A stretch of DNA of 64,000 bases from Amblyomma americanum (lineage: Eukaryota > Arthropoda > Arachnida > Ixodida > Ixodidae), in contig NC_135504.1 in NCBI RefSeq assembly GCF_052857255.1, positions 147,648,121 through 147,712,120 of the forward strand. Direction: 5' to 3'. The position numbers and the translations under genes were made by a program. The stretch's first letter is position 1; each line of letters opens with the position of its first letter. Below, one piece after another: positions 1 through 10,228 of the stretch. The notes beneath the pieces were generated by a model. The model saw only the letters and a program-made list of their open reading frames with translations. It ran no database searches and was not told the DNA's origin.

Positions 1-46
1 GTTTTAAGCAAGAGTACGTGCTTTTCGCGTAGTTATAGAAGAAAAA

Positions 47-176
47 GTTTTGACGCGTTTCACAGGGACACATTTAAAACCGATGTGTCTAGATTTAGCT
101 CGTTTCGGTCTAAAACAGCTTGTTTCGTTGTATTAAACACGAAAACATGCTTTTCGCGCAGTTATAAGAGAAAAAA
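47..176 (+). repeat. Representative monomer, subfamily F (130 bp)
   Basis: This subfamily reads TTTCACAGGGACACATTT at the left and GATGTGTCTAGATTTAGC in the middle, creating an XbaI-type TCTAGA. This copy is 130 bp because its terminal A tract has one extra A. It usually follows a V monomer and precedes a TATCACATGGACACATTT monomer, an order preserved in several HOR copies (47, about 3391, about 6993, about 23231, about 32271). Confidence 0.9.
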
Positions 177-242
177 GTTTTGACGCGTATCACATGGACA
201 CATTTAAAACCGATGTGTTCAGATTTAGCTCGTTTTGGTCTA

Positions 243-255
243 AAACAACTTGTTT
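243..255. other. Short dyad AAACAA-C-TTGTTT
   Basis: Six-base inverted arms around one C, present where the middle box reads AAAACAACTTGTTTCG. The commoner AAAACAGCTTGTTTCG form has five-base arms around GCT. The position lies just left of the TTTCGTTG box in every monomer. Confidence 0.6.
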
Positions 256-305
256 CGTTGTATTAAGCACGAATACGTGCTTTTCGCGCAGTTATAAGAG
301 AAAAA

Positions 306-434
306 GTTTTGACGCGTATCACGTGGATACTTGTAAAACCGATGTGTTTAGATATAGCTCGTTTTGGTATAAAACAGCTTGTTTCGTTGTTTTAAGCACG
401 AATACGTGCTTTTCGCGTAGTTATAGAAGAAAAA
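306..434 (+). repeat. Representative monomer, subfamily V
   Basis: A 129-bp monomer carrying a linked set of about ten differences from subfamily M: CACGTGGATAC instead of CACATGGACAC, TTTAGATATAGC instead of TTCAGATCTAGC, GGTATAAAAC instead of GGTCTAAAAC, GTTGTTTTAAG instead of GTTGTATTAAG, ACGTGC instead of ACATGC, CGCGTAG instead of CGCGCAG, and TATAGAAG instead of TATAAGAG. These changes travel together in dozens of monomers, which marks V as an old, separate lineage of about 8% divergence. The ACGTGC form completes a perfect hairpin dyad (394-411). Several V monomers carry an extra ATAT (for example near 1258, 4470, 8208). Confidence 0.93.
394..411. other. Perfect hairpin dyad in V monomers
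   Basis: AAGCACG, then AATA, then CGTGCTT: two 7-bp inverted arms with a 4-base loop. Most monomers read ACATGC here and keep only imperfect pairing, while monomers with both GCACG and ACGTGC make it perfect (also for example near 266, 3611, 3738, 8906, 23449). Dyads of this sort can extrude as cruciforms, but nothing in the sequence proves that they do. Confidence 0.7.
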
Positions 435-562
435 GTTTTGACGCGTATCAGAGGAAAACTTTAAAACCGATGTGTTGTGATTTAGCTTGTTTCGGTCTAA
501 AACAGCTTGTTTCGTTGTATTAAGCAAGAATACATGCTTTTCGCGCAGTTATAAGAGAAAAA
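435..562 (+). repeat. Representative monomer, subfamily Q (128 bp)
   Basis: Subfamily Q has TATCAGAGGAAAACTTTAAAACC at the left and GATGTGTTGTGATTTAGC in the middle, where other subfamilies read GATGTGTTCAGAT. This copy is 128 bp: one base is missing in the left part relative to the 129-bp unit. That missing base shifts the reading frame, which is why long open frames regularly end just inside or after a Q monomer. Related forms with GAGGAACACTTG keep 129 bp and dominate in the 20-64 kb part. Confidence 0.9.
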
Positions 563-691
563 GTTTTGACGCGTGTCACAGGGACTCTTGTAAAACCGAT
601 GTGTTCAGATTTACCTCGTTTCGGACTAAAACAGCTTGTTTCGTTGGATTAAGCACGAATACATGCTTTTCGCGCAGTTATAAGAGAAAAA
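563..691 (+). repeat. Representative monomer, subfamily C (GTTGGATT form)
   Basis: A 129-bp monomer with TGTCACAGGGAC at the left, CAGATTTACCTCGTTTCGGAC in the middle, and TTTCGTTGGATTAAGC at 639-654 where most monomers read GTTGTATTAAGC. The GGATT form gives the best match in the array to the first ten bases of the mammalian CENP-B box (see findings). Its right edge meets the next monomer through an A-rich variant with one extra A/T base. Confidence 0.9.
639..655 (+). promoter_or_regulatory. CENP-B-box-like half site
   Basis: TTTCGTTGGATTAAGCA compared with the mammalian CENP-B box consensus (YTTCGTTGGAARCGGGA) matches 12 of 17 positions, including the first ten in a row. The essential CGGG of the right half is absent. 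The same GGATT form occurs in C-type monomers throughout, for example near 2069, 3988, 5669, 10830, 22402 and 63802. The other monomers have TTTCGTTGTATT. Binding by any protein is speculative. Confidence 0.35.
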
Positions 692-2191
692 ATTTTTGAC
701 GCGTATCACATGGACACATTTAAAACTGATGTGTTCAGATTTAGCTCGTTTCGGTCTAAAACAACTTGTTTCGTTGTATTAAGCACGAATACATGCTTTT
801 AGCGCAGTTATAAGAGAAGAAGTTTTGAAGCGTATCACATGGACACTTGTAAAACCGATGTGTTCAGATCTAGCTCGTTTTGGTCTAAAACAGCTTGTTT
901 CGTTGTATTAAGAACGAATACATGCTTTTCGCGCAGTTATAAGAGAAAAAGTTTCGACGCGTATCACATGGACACTTGTAAAACCGATGTGTTCAAATCT
1001 AGCTCGTTTTGGTCTAAAACAGCTTGTTTCGTTGTATTAAGCAAGAATACAATGCTTTTCGTGCAGTTATAGGAGAAAAAGTTTTGACGCGTTTCACAGG
1101 GACACTTGTAAAACCGATGTGTTCAGATTTAGCTCGTTTCGGTCTAAACCAACTTGTTTCGTTGTATTAAGCACGAATACATGCTTTTCGCGCAGTTATA
1201 AGAGAAAAAGTTTTGACGCGTATCACGTGGATACTTGTAAAACCGATGTGTTTAGATATATATAGCTCGTTTTGGTATAAAACCGCTTGTTTCGTTGTTT
1301 TAAGCAAGAATACGTGCTTTTCGCGTAGTTATAGAAGAAAAAGTTTTGACGCGTTTCACAGGGACACATTTAAAACCGATGTGTCTAGATTTAGCTCGTT
1401 TCGGTCTAAAACAGCTTGTTTCGTTGTATAAAGCACGAATACATGCTTTTCGCGCAGTTATAAGAGAAAAAGTTTTGACGCCTATCACATGGACACTTGT
1501 AAAACCGATGTGTTCAGATCTAGCTCGTTTTGGTCTAAAACAGCTTGTTTCGTTGTATTAAGCAAGAATACAATGCTTTTCGCGGAGTTATAAGAGAAAA
1601 AGTTTTGACGCGTTTCACAGGGACACTTGTAAAACCGATGTGTTGAGATTTAGCTCGTTTCGGTCTAAAACAACTTGTTTCGTTGTATTAAGCACGAATA
1701 CATGCTTTTCGCGCAGTTATAAGAGAAAAAGTTTTGAAGCGTATCACGTGGATACTTGTAAAACCGATGTGTTTAGATATAGCTCGTTTTGGTATAAAAC
1801 CGCTTGTTTCGTTGTTTTAAGCAAGAATACGTGCTTTTCGCGTAGTTATAGAAGAAAATTTTGACGCGTTTCACAGGGACACTTCTAAAACCGATGTGTT
1901 CAGATCTTGCTCGTTTTGGTCTAAAACAGCTTGTTTTGTTGTATTGAGCAAGAATACATGCTTTTCGCGCAGTTATAAGAGAAAAAGTTTTGACGCGTGT
2001 CACAGGGACACTTGTAAAACCGATGTGTTCAGATTTACCTCGTTTCGGACTAAAACAACTTGTTTCGTTGGATTAAGCACGAATACATGCTTTTCGCGCA
2101 GGTATAAGAGAAAAAAGTTTTGACGCGTATCACATGGACACATTTAAAACCGGTGTGTTCAGATTTAGCTCGTTTCGGTCTAAAACAGCTT

Positions 2192-2300
2192 TCGGTCTAA
2201 AAGCAGCATCGTCCTCGTCTGTGTGTTTCTTCGATGTCTTCGTTTACTTTCCGCTGCCATTTATTCGATCATGCACCAACTAGCTCAAAATCCACCTTAT
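2192..2300. other. Non-satellite insert, copy 1 (109 bp) flanked by CAGCTT
   Basis: About 95 bp here (roughly 2207-2300) do not align to any part of the monomer; the segment is T/C-rich with CG dinucleotides and includes GCAGCATCGTCC and ATTTATTCGATCATGCACC. The first ~15 bases (TCGGTCTAAAAGCAG) imitate monomer sequence. The 6-bp CAGCTT occurs at both edges (2186-2191 and 2301-2306), compatible with a target-site duplication or with microhomology at a repair junction. The satellite resumes on the right at the same monomer position where it stopped. No terminal inverted repeat or coding potential is evident. I do not recognise the source. Confidence 0.85.
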
Positions 2301-2489
2301 CAGCTTGTTTTGTTGTATTAAGCAAGAATACATGCTTTTCGCGCAGTTATAAGAGAAAAATTTTTGACGCGTTTCACAGGGACACTTGTAAAACCGATGT
2401 GTTGAGATTTAGCTCGTTTCGGTCTAAAACAACTTGTTTCGTTGTATTAAGCATGAATACATGCTTTTAGCGCAGTTATAAGAGAAGAA

Positions 2490-2618
2490 GTTTTGACGCG
2501 TATCACATGGACACTTGTAAAACCGATGTGTTCAGATCTAGCTCGTTTTGGTCTAAAACAGCTCGTTTCGTTGTATTAAGCACGAATACATGCTTTTCGC
2601 GCAGTTATAAGCGAAAAA
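2490..2618 (+). repeat. Representative monomer, subfamily M
   Basis: One exact 129-bp unit, counted from the G of GTTTTGACGCG to the base before the next such G. Subfamily M reads TATCACATGGACACTTG after the GACGCG box, AGATCTAGCTCG (containing a BglII site AGATCT) in the middle and CGCGCAGTTATAAG near the end. A typical M monomer has about 50 G+C (39%) and 8 CpG. This subfamily recurs throughout the array and is the simplest reference for describing the others. The phase (start base) is arbitrary. Confidence 0.95.
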
Positions 2619-3344
2619 GTTTTGACGCGTATCAGAAGAAGACTTATAAAGCCGATGTGTTCAGATCTAGCTCGTTTCGGTCTAAAACAGCTTGTTTCGT
2701 TGTATTAAGCACGAATACATGCTCTTAGCGCAGTTATAAGAGAAAAAGATTCGACGCGTATCACATGGACACTTGTAAAACCGATGTGTTCAGATCTAGC
2801 TCATCTCGGTCTAAAGCAGCTAGTTTCGTTGTATTAAGCAAGAATACATGCTTTCGCGCAGTTATAAGGGAAAAAGTTCTGACGCGTATTAGAGGGACTT
2901 GTAAAACCGATGTGTTCAGATTTAGCTCATCTCGGTCTAAAACAGCTTGTTTCGTTGTATTAAGCACGAATACATGCTTTTCGCGCAGTTATAAGAGAAA
3001 AAGTTTTGACGCCTATCACATGGACACTTGTAAAACCGATGTGTTCAGATCTAGCTCGTTTTGGTCTAAAACAGCTTGTTTCGTTGTATTAAGCAAGAAT
3101 ACAATGCTTTTCGCGCAGTTATAAGAGAAAAAGTTTTGACGCGTTTCACAGGGACACTTGTAAAACCGATGTGTTCAGATTTAGCTCGTTTCGGTCTAAA
3201 ACAACTTGTTTCGTTGTATTAAGCACGAATACATGCTTTTCGCGCAGTTATAAGAGAAAAAGTTTTGACGCGTATCACGTGGATACTTGTAAAACCGATG
3301 TGTTTAGATATAGCTCGTTTTGGTATAAAACCGCTTGTTTCGTT

Positions 3345-6300
3345 GTTTTAAACAAGAGTACGTGCTTTTCGCGTAGTTATAGAAGAAAAAGTTTTGACGC
3401 GTTTCACAGGGACACATTTAAAACCGATGTGTCTAGATTTAGCTCGTTTCGGTCTAAAACAGCTTGTTTCGTTGTATTAAGCACGAAAACATGCTTTTCG
3501 CGCAGTTATAAGAGAAAAAAGTTTTGACGCGTATCACATGGACACATTTAAAACCGATGTGTTCAGATTTAGCTCGTTTTGGTCTAAAACAACTTGTTTC
3601 GTTGTATTAAGCACGAATACGTGCTTTTCGCGCAGTTATAAGAGAAAAAGTTTTGACGCGTATCACGTGGATACTTGTAAAACCGATGTGTTTAGATATA
3701 GCTCGTTTTGGTATAAAACAGCTTGTTTCGTTGTTTTAAGCACGAATACGTGCTTTTCGCGTAGTTATAGAAGAAAAAGTTTTGACGCGTATCAGAGGGA
3801 AACTTTAAAACCGATGTGTTGTGATTTAGCTTGTTTCGGTCTAAAACAGCTTGTTTCGTTGTATTAAGCAAGAATACATGCTTTTCGCGCAGTTATAAGA
3901 GAAAAAGTTTTGACGCGTGTCACAGGGACACTTGTAAAACCGATGTGTTCAGATTTATCTCGTTTCGGACTAAAACAGCTTGTTTCGTTGGATTAAGCAC
4001 GAATACATGCTTTTCGCGCAGTTATAAGAGAAAAAATTTTAGACGCGTATCACATGGACACATTTAAAACCGATGTGTTCAGATTTAGCTCGTTTTGGTC
4101 TAAAACAGCTTGTTTCGTTGTATTAAGAACGAATACATGCTTTTCGCGCAGTTATAAGAGAAAAAGTTTCGACGCGTATCACATGGACACTTGTAAAACC
4201 GATGTGTTCAAATCTAGCTCGTTTTGGTCTAAAACAGCTTGTTTCGTTGTATTAAGCAAGAATACAATGCTTTTCGTGCAGTTATAGGAGAAAAAGTTTT
4301 GACGCGTTTCACATGGACACTTGTAAAACCGATGTGTTCAGATTTAGCTCGTTTCGGTCTAAACCAACTTGTTTCGTTGTATTAAGCACGAATACATGCT
4401 TTTCGCGCAGTTATAAGAGAAAAAGTTTTGACGCGTATCACGTGGATACTTGTAAAACCGATGTGTTTAGATATATATAGCTCGTTTTGGTATAAAACCG
4501 CTTGTTTCGTTGTTTTAAGCAAGAATACCTGCTTTTCGCGTAGTTATAGAAGAAAAAGTTTTGACGCGTTTCACAGGGACACATTTAAAACCGATGTGTC
4601 TAGATTTAGCTCGTTTCGGTCTAAAACAGCTTGTTTCGTTGTATTAAGCACGAATACATGCTTTTCGCGCAGTTATAAGAGAAAAAGTTTTGACGCCTAT
4701 CACATGGACACTTGTAAAACCGATGTGTTCAGATCTAGCTCGTTTTGGTCTAAAACAGCTTGTTTCGTTGTATTAAGCAAGAATACAATGCTTTTCGCGG
4801 AGTTATAAGAGAAAAAGTTTTGACGCGTTTCACAGGGACACTTGTAAAACCGATGTGTTCAGATTTAGCTCGTTTCGGTCTAAAACAACTTGTTTCGTTG
4901 TATTAAGCACGAATACATGCTTTTCGCGCAGTTATAAGAGAAAAAGTTTTGACGCGTATCACGTGGATACTTGTAAAACCGATGTGTTTAGATATAGCTC
5001 GTTTTGGTATAAAACCGCTTGTTTCGTTGTTTTAAGCAAGAATACGTGCTTTTCGCGTAGTTATAGAAGAAAATTTTGACGCGTTTCACAGGGACACTTC
5101 TAAAACCGATGTGTTCAGATCTTGCTCGTTTCGGTCTAAAACAACTTGTTTCGTTGTATTAAGCACGAATACATGCTTTTCGCGCAGTTATAAGAGAAAA
5201 AGTTTTGACGCGTATCACGTGGATACTTGTAAAACCGATGTGTTTAGATATAGCTAGTTTTGGTAAAAAACCGCTTGTTTCGTTGTTTTAAGCAAGAATA
5301 CGTGCTTTTCGCGTAGTTATAGAAGAAAATTTTGACGCGTTTCACAGGGACACTTCTAAAACCGATGTGTTCAGATCTTGCTCGTTTTGGTCTAAAACAG
5401 CTTGTTTTGTTGTATTAAGCACGAATACATGCTTTTCGCGCAGTTATAAGAGAAAAAAGTTTTGACGCGTATCACATGGACACATTTAAAACCGATGTGT
5501 TCAGATTTAGCTCGTTTCGGTCTAAAACAGGTTGTTTCGTTGTATTGAGCAAGAATACATGCTTTTCGCGCAGTTATAAGAGAAAAAGTTTTGACGCGTG
5601 TCACAGGGACACTTGTAAAACCGATGTGTTCAGATTTACCTCGTTTCGGACTAAAACAACTTGTTTCGTTGGATTAAGCACGAATACATGCTTTTCGCGC
5701 AGTTATAAGAGAAAAAAGTTTTGACGCGTATCACATGGACACATTTAAAACCGGTGTGTTCAGATTTAGCTCGTTTCGGTCTAAAACAGCTTTCGGTCTA
5801 AAAGCAGCATCGTCCTCGTCTGTGTGTTTCTTCGATGTCTTCGTTTACTTTCCGCTGCCATTTATTCGATCATGCACCAACTAGCTCAACAATCCACCTT
5901 ATCAGCTTGTTTTGTTGTATTAAGCAAGAATACATGCTTTTCGCGCAGTTATAAGAGAAAAAGTTTTGACGCGTTTCACAGGGACACTTGTAAAACCGAT
6001 GTGTTGAGATTTAGCTCGTTTCGGTCTAAAACAACTTGTTTCGTTGTATTAAGCATGAATACATGCTTTTAGCGCAGTTATAAGAGAAGAAGTTTTGACG
6101 CGTATCACATGGACACTTGTAAAACCGATGTGTTCAGATCTAGCTCGTTTTGGTCTAAAACAGCTCGTTTCGTTGTATTAAGCACGAATACATGCTTTTC
6201 GCGCAGTTATAAGCGAAAAAGTTTTGACGCGTATCAGAAGAAGACTTGTAAAGCCGATGTGTTCAGATCTAGCTCGTTTCGGTCTAAAACAGCTTTTTTC

Positions 6301-6946
6301 GTTGTATTAAGCACGAATACATGCTCTTAGCGCAGTTATAAGAGAAAAAGATTCGACGCGTATCACATGGACACTTGTAAAACCGATGTGTTCAGATCTA
6401 GCTCATCTCGGTCTAAAGCAGCTAGTTTCGTTGTATTAAGCAAGAATACATGCTTTCGCGCAGTTATAAGGGAAAAAGTTCTGACGCGTATTAGAGGGAC
6501 TTGTAAAACCGATGTGTTCAGATTTAGCTCATCTCGGTCTAAAACAGCTTGTTTCGTTGTATTAAGCACGAATACATGCTTTTCGCGCAGTTAAAAGAGA
6601 AAAAGTTTTGACGCCTATCACATGGACACTTGTAAAACCGATGTGTTCAGATCTAGCTCGTTTTGGTCTAAAACAGCTTGTTTCGTTGTATTAAGCAAGA
6701 ATACAATGCTTTTCGCGCAGTTATAAGAGAAAAAGTTTTGACGCGTTTCACAGGGACACTTGTAAAACCGATGTGTTCAGATTTAGCTCGTTTCGGTCTA
6801 AAACAACTTGTTTCGTTGTATTAAGCACGAATACATGCTTTTCGCGCAGTTATAAGAGAAAAAGTTTTGACGCGTATCACGTGGATACTTGTAAAACCGA
6901 TGTGTTTAGATATAGCTCGTTTTGGTATAAAACCGCTTGTTTCGTT
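3345..6946. repeat. HOR A, copy 1 (3602 bp, about 28 monomers)
   Basis: Landmarks in this copy recur 3602 bp later (3345 to 6947, 3538 to 7140) and match copy 0 at offsets of 3344, 3215 and 3601-3602. The offset changes place the indels exactly: one monomer is missing near 4.05 kb (129 bp), and three extra monomers (387 bp) lie at about 5.13-5.51 kb. It contains the second copy of the non-satellite insert at 5793-5902. The monomer near 4.05 kb is chimeric, joining a left part of one neighbour to a right part of another, as expected from unequal exchange. Confidence 0.85.
5793..5902. other. Non-satellite insert, copy 2 (110 bp) flanked by CAGCTT
   Basis: Same segment as at 2192-2300 with one extra base (CTCAACAATCC against CTCAAAATCC) and identical junctions, flanked by CAGCTT at 5787-5792 and 5903-5908. 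It sits at the same place in the HOR, 3601-3602 bp downstream, so it was copied with the HOR and did not insert twice. It therefore dates the HOR duplication as later than the insertion. Confidence 0.85.
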
Positions 6947-8682
6947 GTTTTAAGCAAGAGTACGTGCTTTTCGCGTAGTTATAGAAGAAAAAGTTTTGAC
7001 GCGTTTCACAGGGACACATTTAAAACCGATGTGTCTAGATTTAGCTCGTTTCGGTCTAAAACAGCTTGTTTCGTTGTATTAAGCACGAAAACATGCTTTT
7101 CGCGCAGTTATAAGAGAAAAAAGTTTTGACGCGTATCACATGGACACATTTAAAACCGATGTGTTCAGATTTAGCTCGTTTTGGTCTAAAACAACTTGTT
7201 TCGTTGTATTAAGCACGAATACGTGCTTTTCGCGCAGTTATAAGAGAAAAAGTTTTGACGCGTATCACGTGGATACTTGTAAAACCGATGTGTTTAGATA
7301 TAGCTCGTTTTGGTATAAAACAGCTTGTTTCGTTGTTTTAAGCACGAATACGTGCTTTTCGCGTAGTTATAGAAGAAAAAGTTTTGACGCGTATCAGAGG
7401 AAAACTTTAAAACCGATGTGTTGTGATTTAGCTTGTTTCGGTCTAAAACAGCTTGTTTCGTTGTATTAAGCAAGAATACATGCTTTTCGCGCAGTTATAA
7501 GAGAAAAAGTTTTGACGCGTGTCACATGGACACTTGTAAAACCGATGTGTTCAGATTTATCTCGTTTCGGACTAAAACAGCTTGTTTCGTTGGATTAAGC
7601 ACGAATACATGCTTTTCGCGCAGTTATAAGAGAAAAAATTTTTGACGCGTATCACATGGACACATTTAAAACCGATGTGTTCAGATTTAGCTCGTTTCGG
7701 TCTAAAACAACTTGTTTCGTTGTATTAGGCACGAATACATGCTTTTAGCGCAGTTATAAGAGAAGAAGTTTTGAAGCGTATCACATGGACACTTGTAAAA
7801 CCGATGTGTTCAGATCTAGCTCGTTTTGGTCTAAAACAGCTTGTTTCGTTGTATTAAGAACGAATACATGCTTTTCGCGCAGTTATAAGAGAAAAAGTTT
7901 CGACGCGTATCACATGGACACTTGTAAAACCGATGTGTTCAAATCTAGCTCGTTTTGGTCTAAAACAGCTTGTTTCGTTGTATTAAGCAAGAATACAATG
8001 CTTTTCGTGCAGTTATAGGAGAAAAAGTTTTGACGCGTTTCACAGGGACACTTGTAAAACCGATGTGTTCAGATTTAGCTCGTTTCGGTCTAAACCAACT
8101 TGTTTCGTTGTATTAAGCACGAATACATGCTTTTCGCGCAGTTATAAGAGAAAAAGTTTTGACGCGTATCACGTGGATACTTGTAAAACCGATGTGTTTA
8201 GATATATATAGCTCGTTTTGGTATAAAACCGCTTGTTTCGTTGTTTTAGGCAAGAATACGTGCTTTTCGCGTAGTTATAGAAGAAAAAGTTTTGACGCGT
8301 TTCACAGGGACACATTTAAAACCGATGTGTCTAGATTTAGCTCGTTTCGGTCTAAAACAGCTTGTTTCGTTGTATTAAGCACGAATACATGCTTTTCGCG
8401 CAGTTATAAGAGAAAAAGTTTTGACGCCTATCCCATGGACACTTGTAAAACCGATGTGTTCAGATCTAGCTCGTTTTGGTCTAAAACAGCTTGTTTCGTT
8501 GTATTAAGCAAGAATACAATGCTTTTCGCGGAGTTATAAGAGAAAAAGTTTTGACGCGTTTCACAGGGACACTTGTAAAACCGATGTGTTCAGATTTAGC
8601 TCGTTTCGGTCTAAAACAACTTGTTTAGTTGTATTAAGCACGAATACATGCTTTTCGCGCAGTTATAAGAGAAAAAGTTTTG
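6947..8682. repeat. HOR A, copy 2 (incomplete)
   Basis: This stretch follows copy 1 at offset 3602 and, beyond the one-monomer indel, at 3731 (4428 to 8159, 4855 to 8586). It keeps the extra monomer that copy 1 lost, so it agrees with copy 0 there (839 matches 7785). Correspondence ends at about 8682, where the order changes to the six-monomer 773-bp repeat. The insert-bearing part of the HOR is therefore absent from this copy. Confidence 0.85.
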
Positions 8683-9455
8683 ACGCGTGTCACAGGGACA
8701 CATTTAAAACCGATGTGTTCAGATTTAGCTCGTTTCGGTCTGAAACAGCTTGTTTCGTTGTATTAAGGAAGAATACATGCTTTTCGCGCAGTTATAAGAG
8801 AAAAAGTTTTGACGCGTTTCACAGGGACACTTGTAAAACCGATGTGTTCAGATTTAGCTCGTTTCGGTCTAAAACAACTTGTTTCGTTGTATTAAGCACG
8901 AATACGTGCTTTTCGCGCAGTTATAAGAGAAAAAGTTTTGACGCGTATCACGTGGATACTTGTAAAACCGATGTGTTTAGATATAGCTCGTTTTGGTATA
9001 AAACAGCTTGTTTCGTTGTTTTAAGCACGAATACGTGCTTTTCGCGTAGTTATAGAAGAAAAAGTTTTGACGCGTATCAGAGGAAAACTTTCAAACCGAT
9101 GTGTTCAGATTTAGCTCGTTTCGGTCTAAAACAGCTTGTTTCGTTGTATTAAGCAAGAATACATGCTTTTCGCGCAGTTATAAGAGAAAAAGTTTTGACG
9201 CGTGTCACAGGGACACTTGTAAAACCAATGTGTTCAGATTTAGCTCATCTCGGTCTAAAACAGCTTGTTTCGTTGTATTAAGCACGAATACATGCTTTTC
9301 GCGCAGTTATAAGAGAAAAAGATTTGACGCGTTTCACAGGGACACTTGTAAAACCGATGTGTTCAGATTGAGCTCGTTTCGGTCTAAAACAACTTGTTTC
9401 GTTGTATTAAGCACGAATACATGCTTTTCGCGCAGTTATAAGAGAAAAAGTTTTG
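8683..9455. repeat. 773-bp HOR B, copy 1 (six monomers)
   Basis: Six consecutive monomers (773 bp, one base short of 6 x 129 because of a 128-bp Q-type monomer) recur immediately afterwards. Diagnostic variants are GGTCTGAAACAGC at about 8736 (again near 9509), AAACTTTCAAACC at about 9087 and AAAACCAATGTG near 9222. A further copy is carried by the duplicated 5392-bp block at about 14848-15620. Confidence 0.85.
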
Positions 9456-10228
9456 ACGCGTGTCACAGGGACACATTTAAAACCGATGTGTTCAGATTTA
9501 GCTCGTTTCGGTCTGAAACAGCTTGTTTCGTTGTATTAAGGAAGAATACATGCTTTTCGCGCAGTTATAAGAGAAAAAGTTTTGACGCGTTTCACAGGGA
9601 CACTTGTAAAACCGATGTGTTCAGATTTAGCTCGTTTCGGTCTAAAACAACTTGTTTCGTTGTATTAAGCACGAATACGTGCTTTTCGCGCAGTTATAAG
9701 AGAAAAAGTTTTGACGCGTATCACGTGGATACTTGTAAAACCGATCTGTTTAGATATAGCTCGTTTTGGTATAAAACAGCTTGTTTCGTTGTTTTAAGCA
9801 CGAATACGTGCTTTTCGCGTAGTTATAGAAGAAAAAGTTTTGACGCGTATCAGAGGAAAACTTTCAAACCGATGTGTTCAGATTTAGCTCGTTTCGGTCT
9901 AAAACAGCTTGTTTCGTTGTATTAAGCAAGAATACATGCTTTTCGCGCAGTTATAAGAGAAAAAGTTTTGACGCGTGTCACAGGGACACTTGTAAAACCA
10001 ATGTGTTCAGATTTAGCTCATCTCGGTCTAAAACAGCTTGTTTCGTTGTATTAAGCACGAATACATGCTTTTCGCGCAGTTATAAGAGAAAAAGATTTGA
10101 CGCGTTTCACAGGGACACTTGTAAAACCGATGTGTTCAGATTGAGCTCGTTTCGGTCTAAAACAACTTGTTTCGTTGTATTAAGCACGAATACATGCTTT
10201 TCGCGCAGTTATAAGAGAAAAAGTTTTG
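9456..10228. repeat. 773-bp HOR B, copy 2 (six monomers)
   Basis: Near-identical to 8683-9455 at an offset of 773 bp. A small difference is GATCTGTTTAG near 9744 against GATGTGTTTAG in copy 1. At about 10229 the order breaks with a GACCCGTATCACGTGG variant that begins a V monomer, and sequence related to HOR A follows. The change occurs at a homologous monomer position, with the 129-bp phase kept. Confidence 0.85.

Larger units (their letters stand above)
1..3344. repeat. HOR A, copy 0 (about 26 monomers)
   Basis: Position 1 corresponds to position 3345 in the next copy, so this copy measures 3344 bp as seen in the window; its true start may lie to the left. Compared with copy 1 it lacks about three monomers in the 1.9 kb region and has one more near 0.8 kb. 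It carries the non-satellite insert at 2192-2300. Its monomer order is followed closely by the next copy, for example V-F-M-V-Q-C from 1 to about 700. Confidence 0.85.

Noticed and set aside
110..170. TATA-like GTTATAAGAG motif in each monomer as a promoter
   Set aside because: The motif is present in nearly every one of ~496 units, without a linked coding region or other promoter elements; short A/T-rich matches are expected.
306..330. CACGTG in V monomers as an E-box regulatory site
   Set aside because: It is a by-product of one G/A difference in a repeated unit; nothing nearby would be regulated.
394..411. Hairpin dyad as a transcription terminator or encoded small RNA
   Set aside because: The arms are only 7 bp, the site is in one subfamily of a non-coding satellite, and there is no transcription unit upstream.
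2192..2300. The insert as a known transposon, SINE or tRNA-derived element
   Set aside because: About 110 bp is too short to recognise, with no terminal inverted repeat, A or B box pair or poly-A end that I can see; only the flanking CAGCTT hints at insertion.
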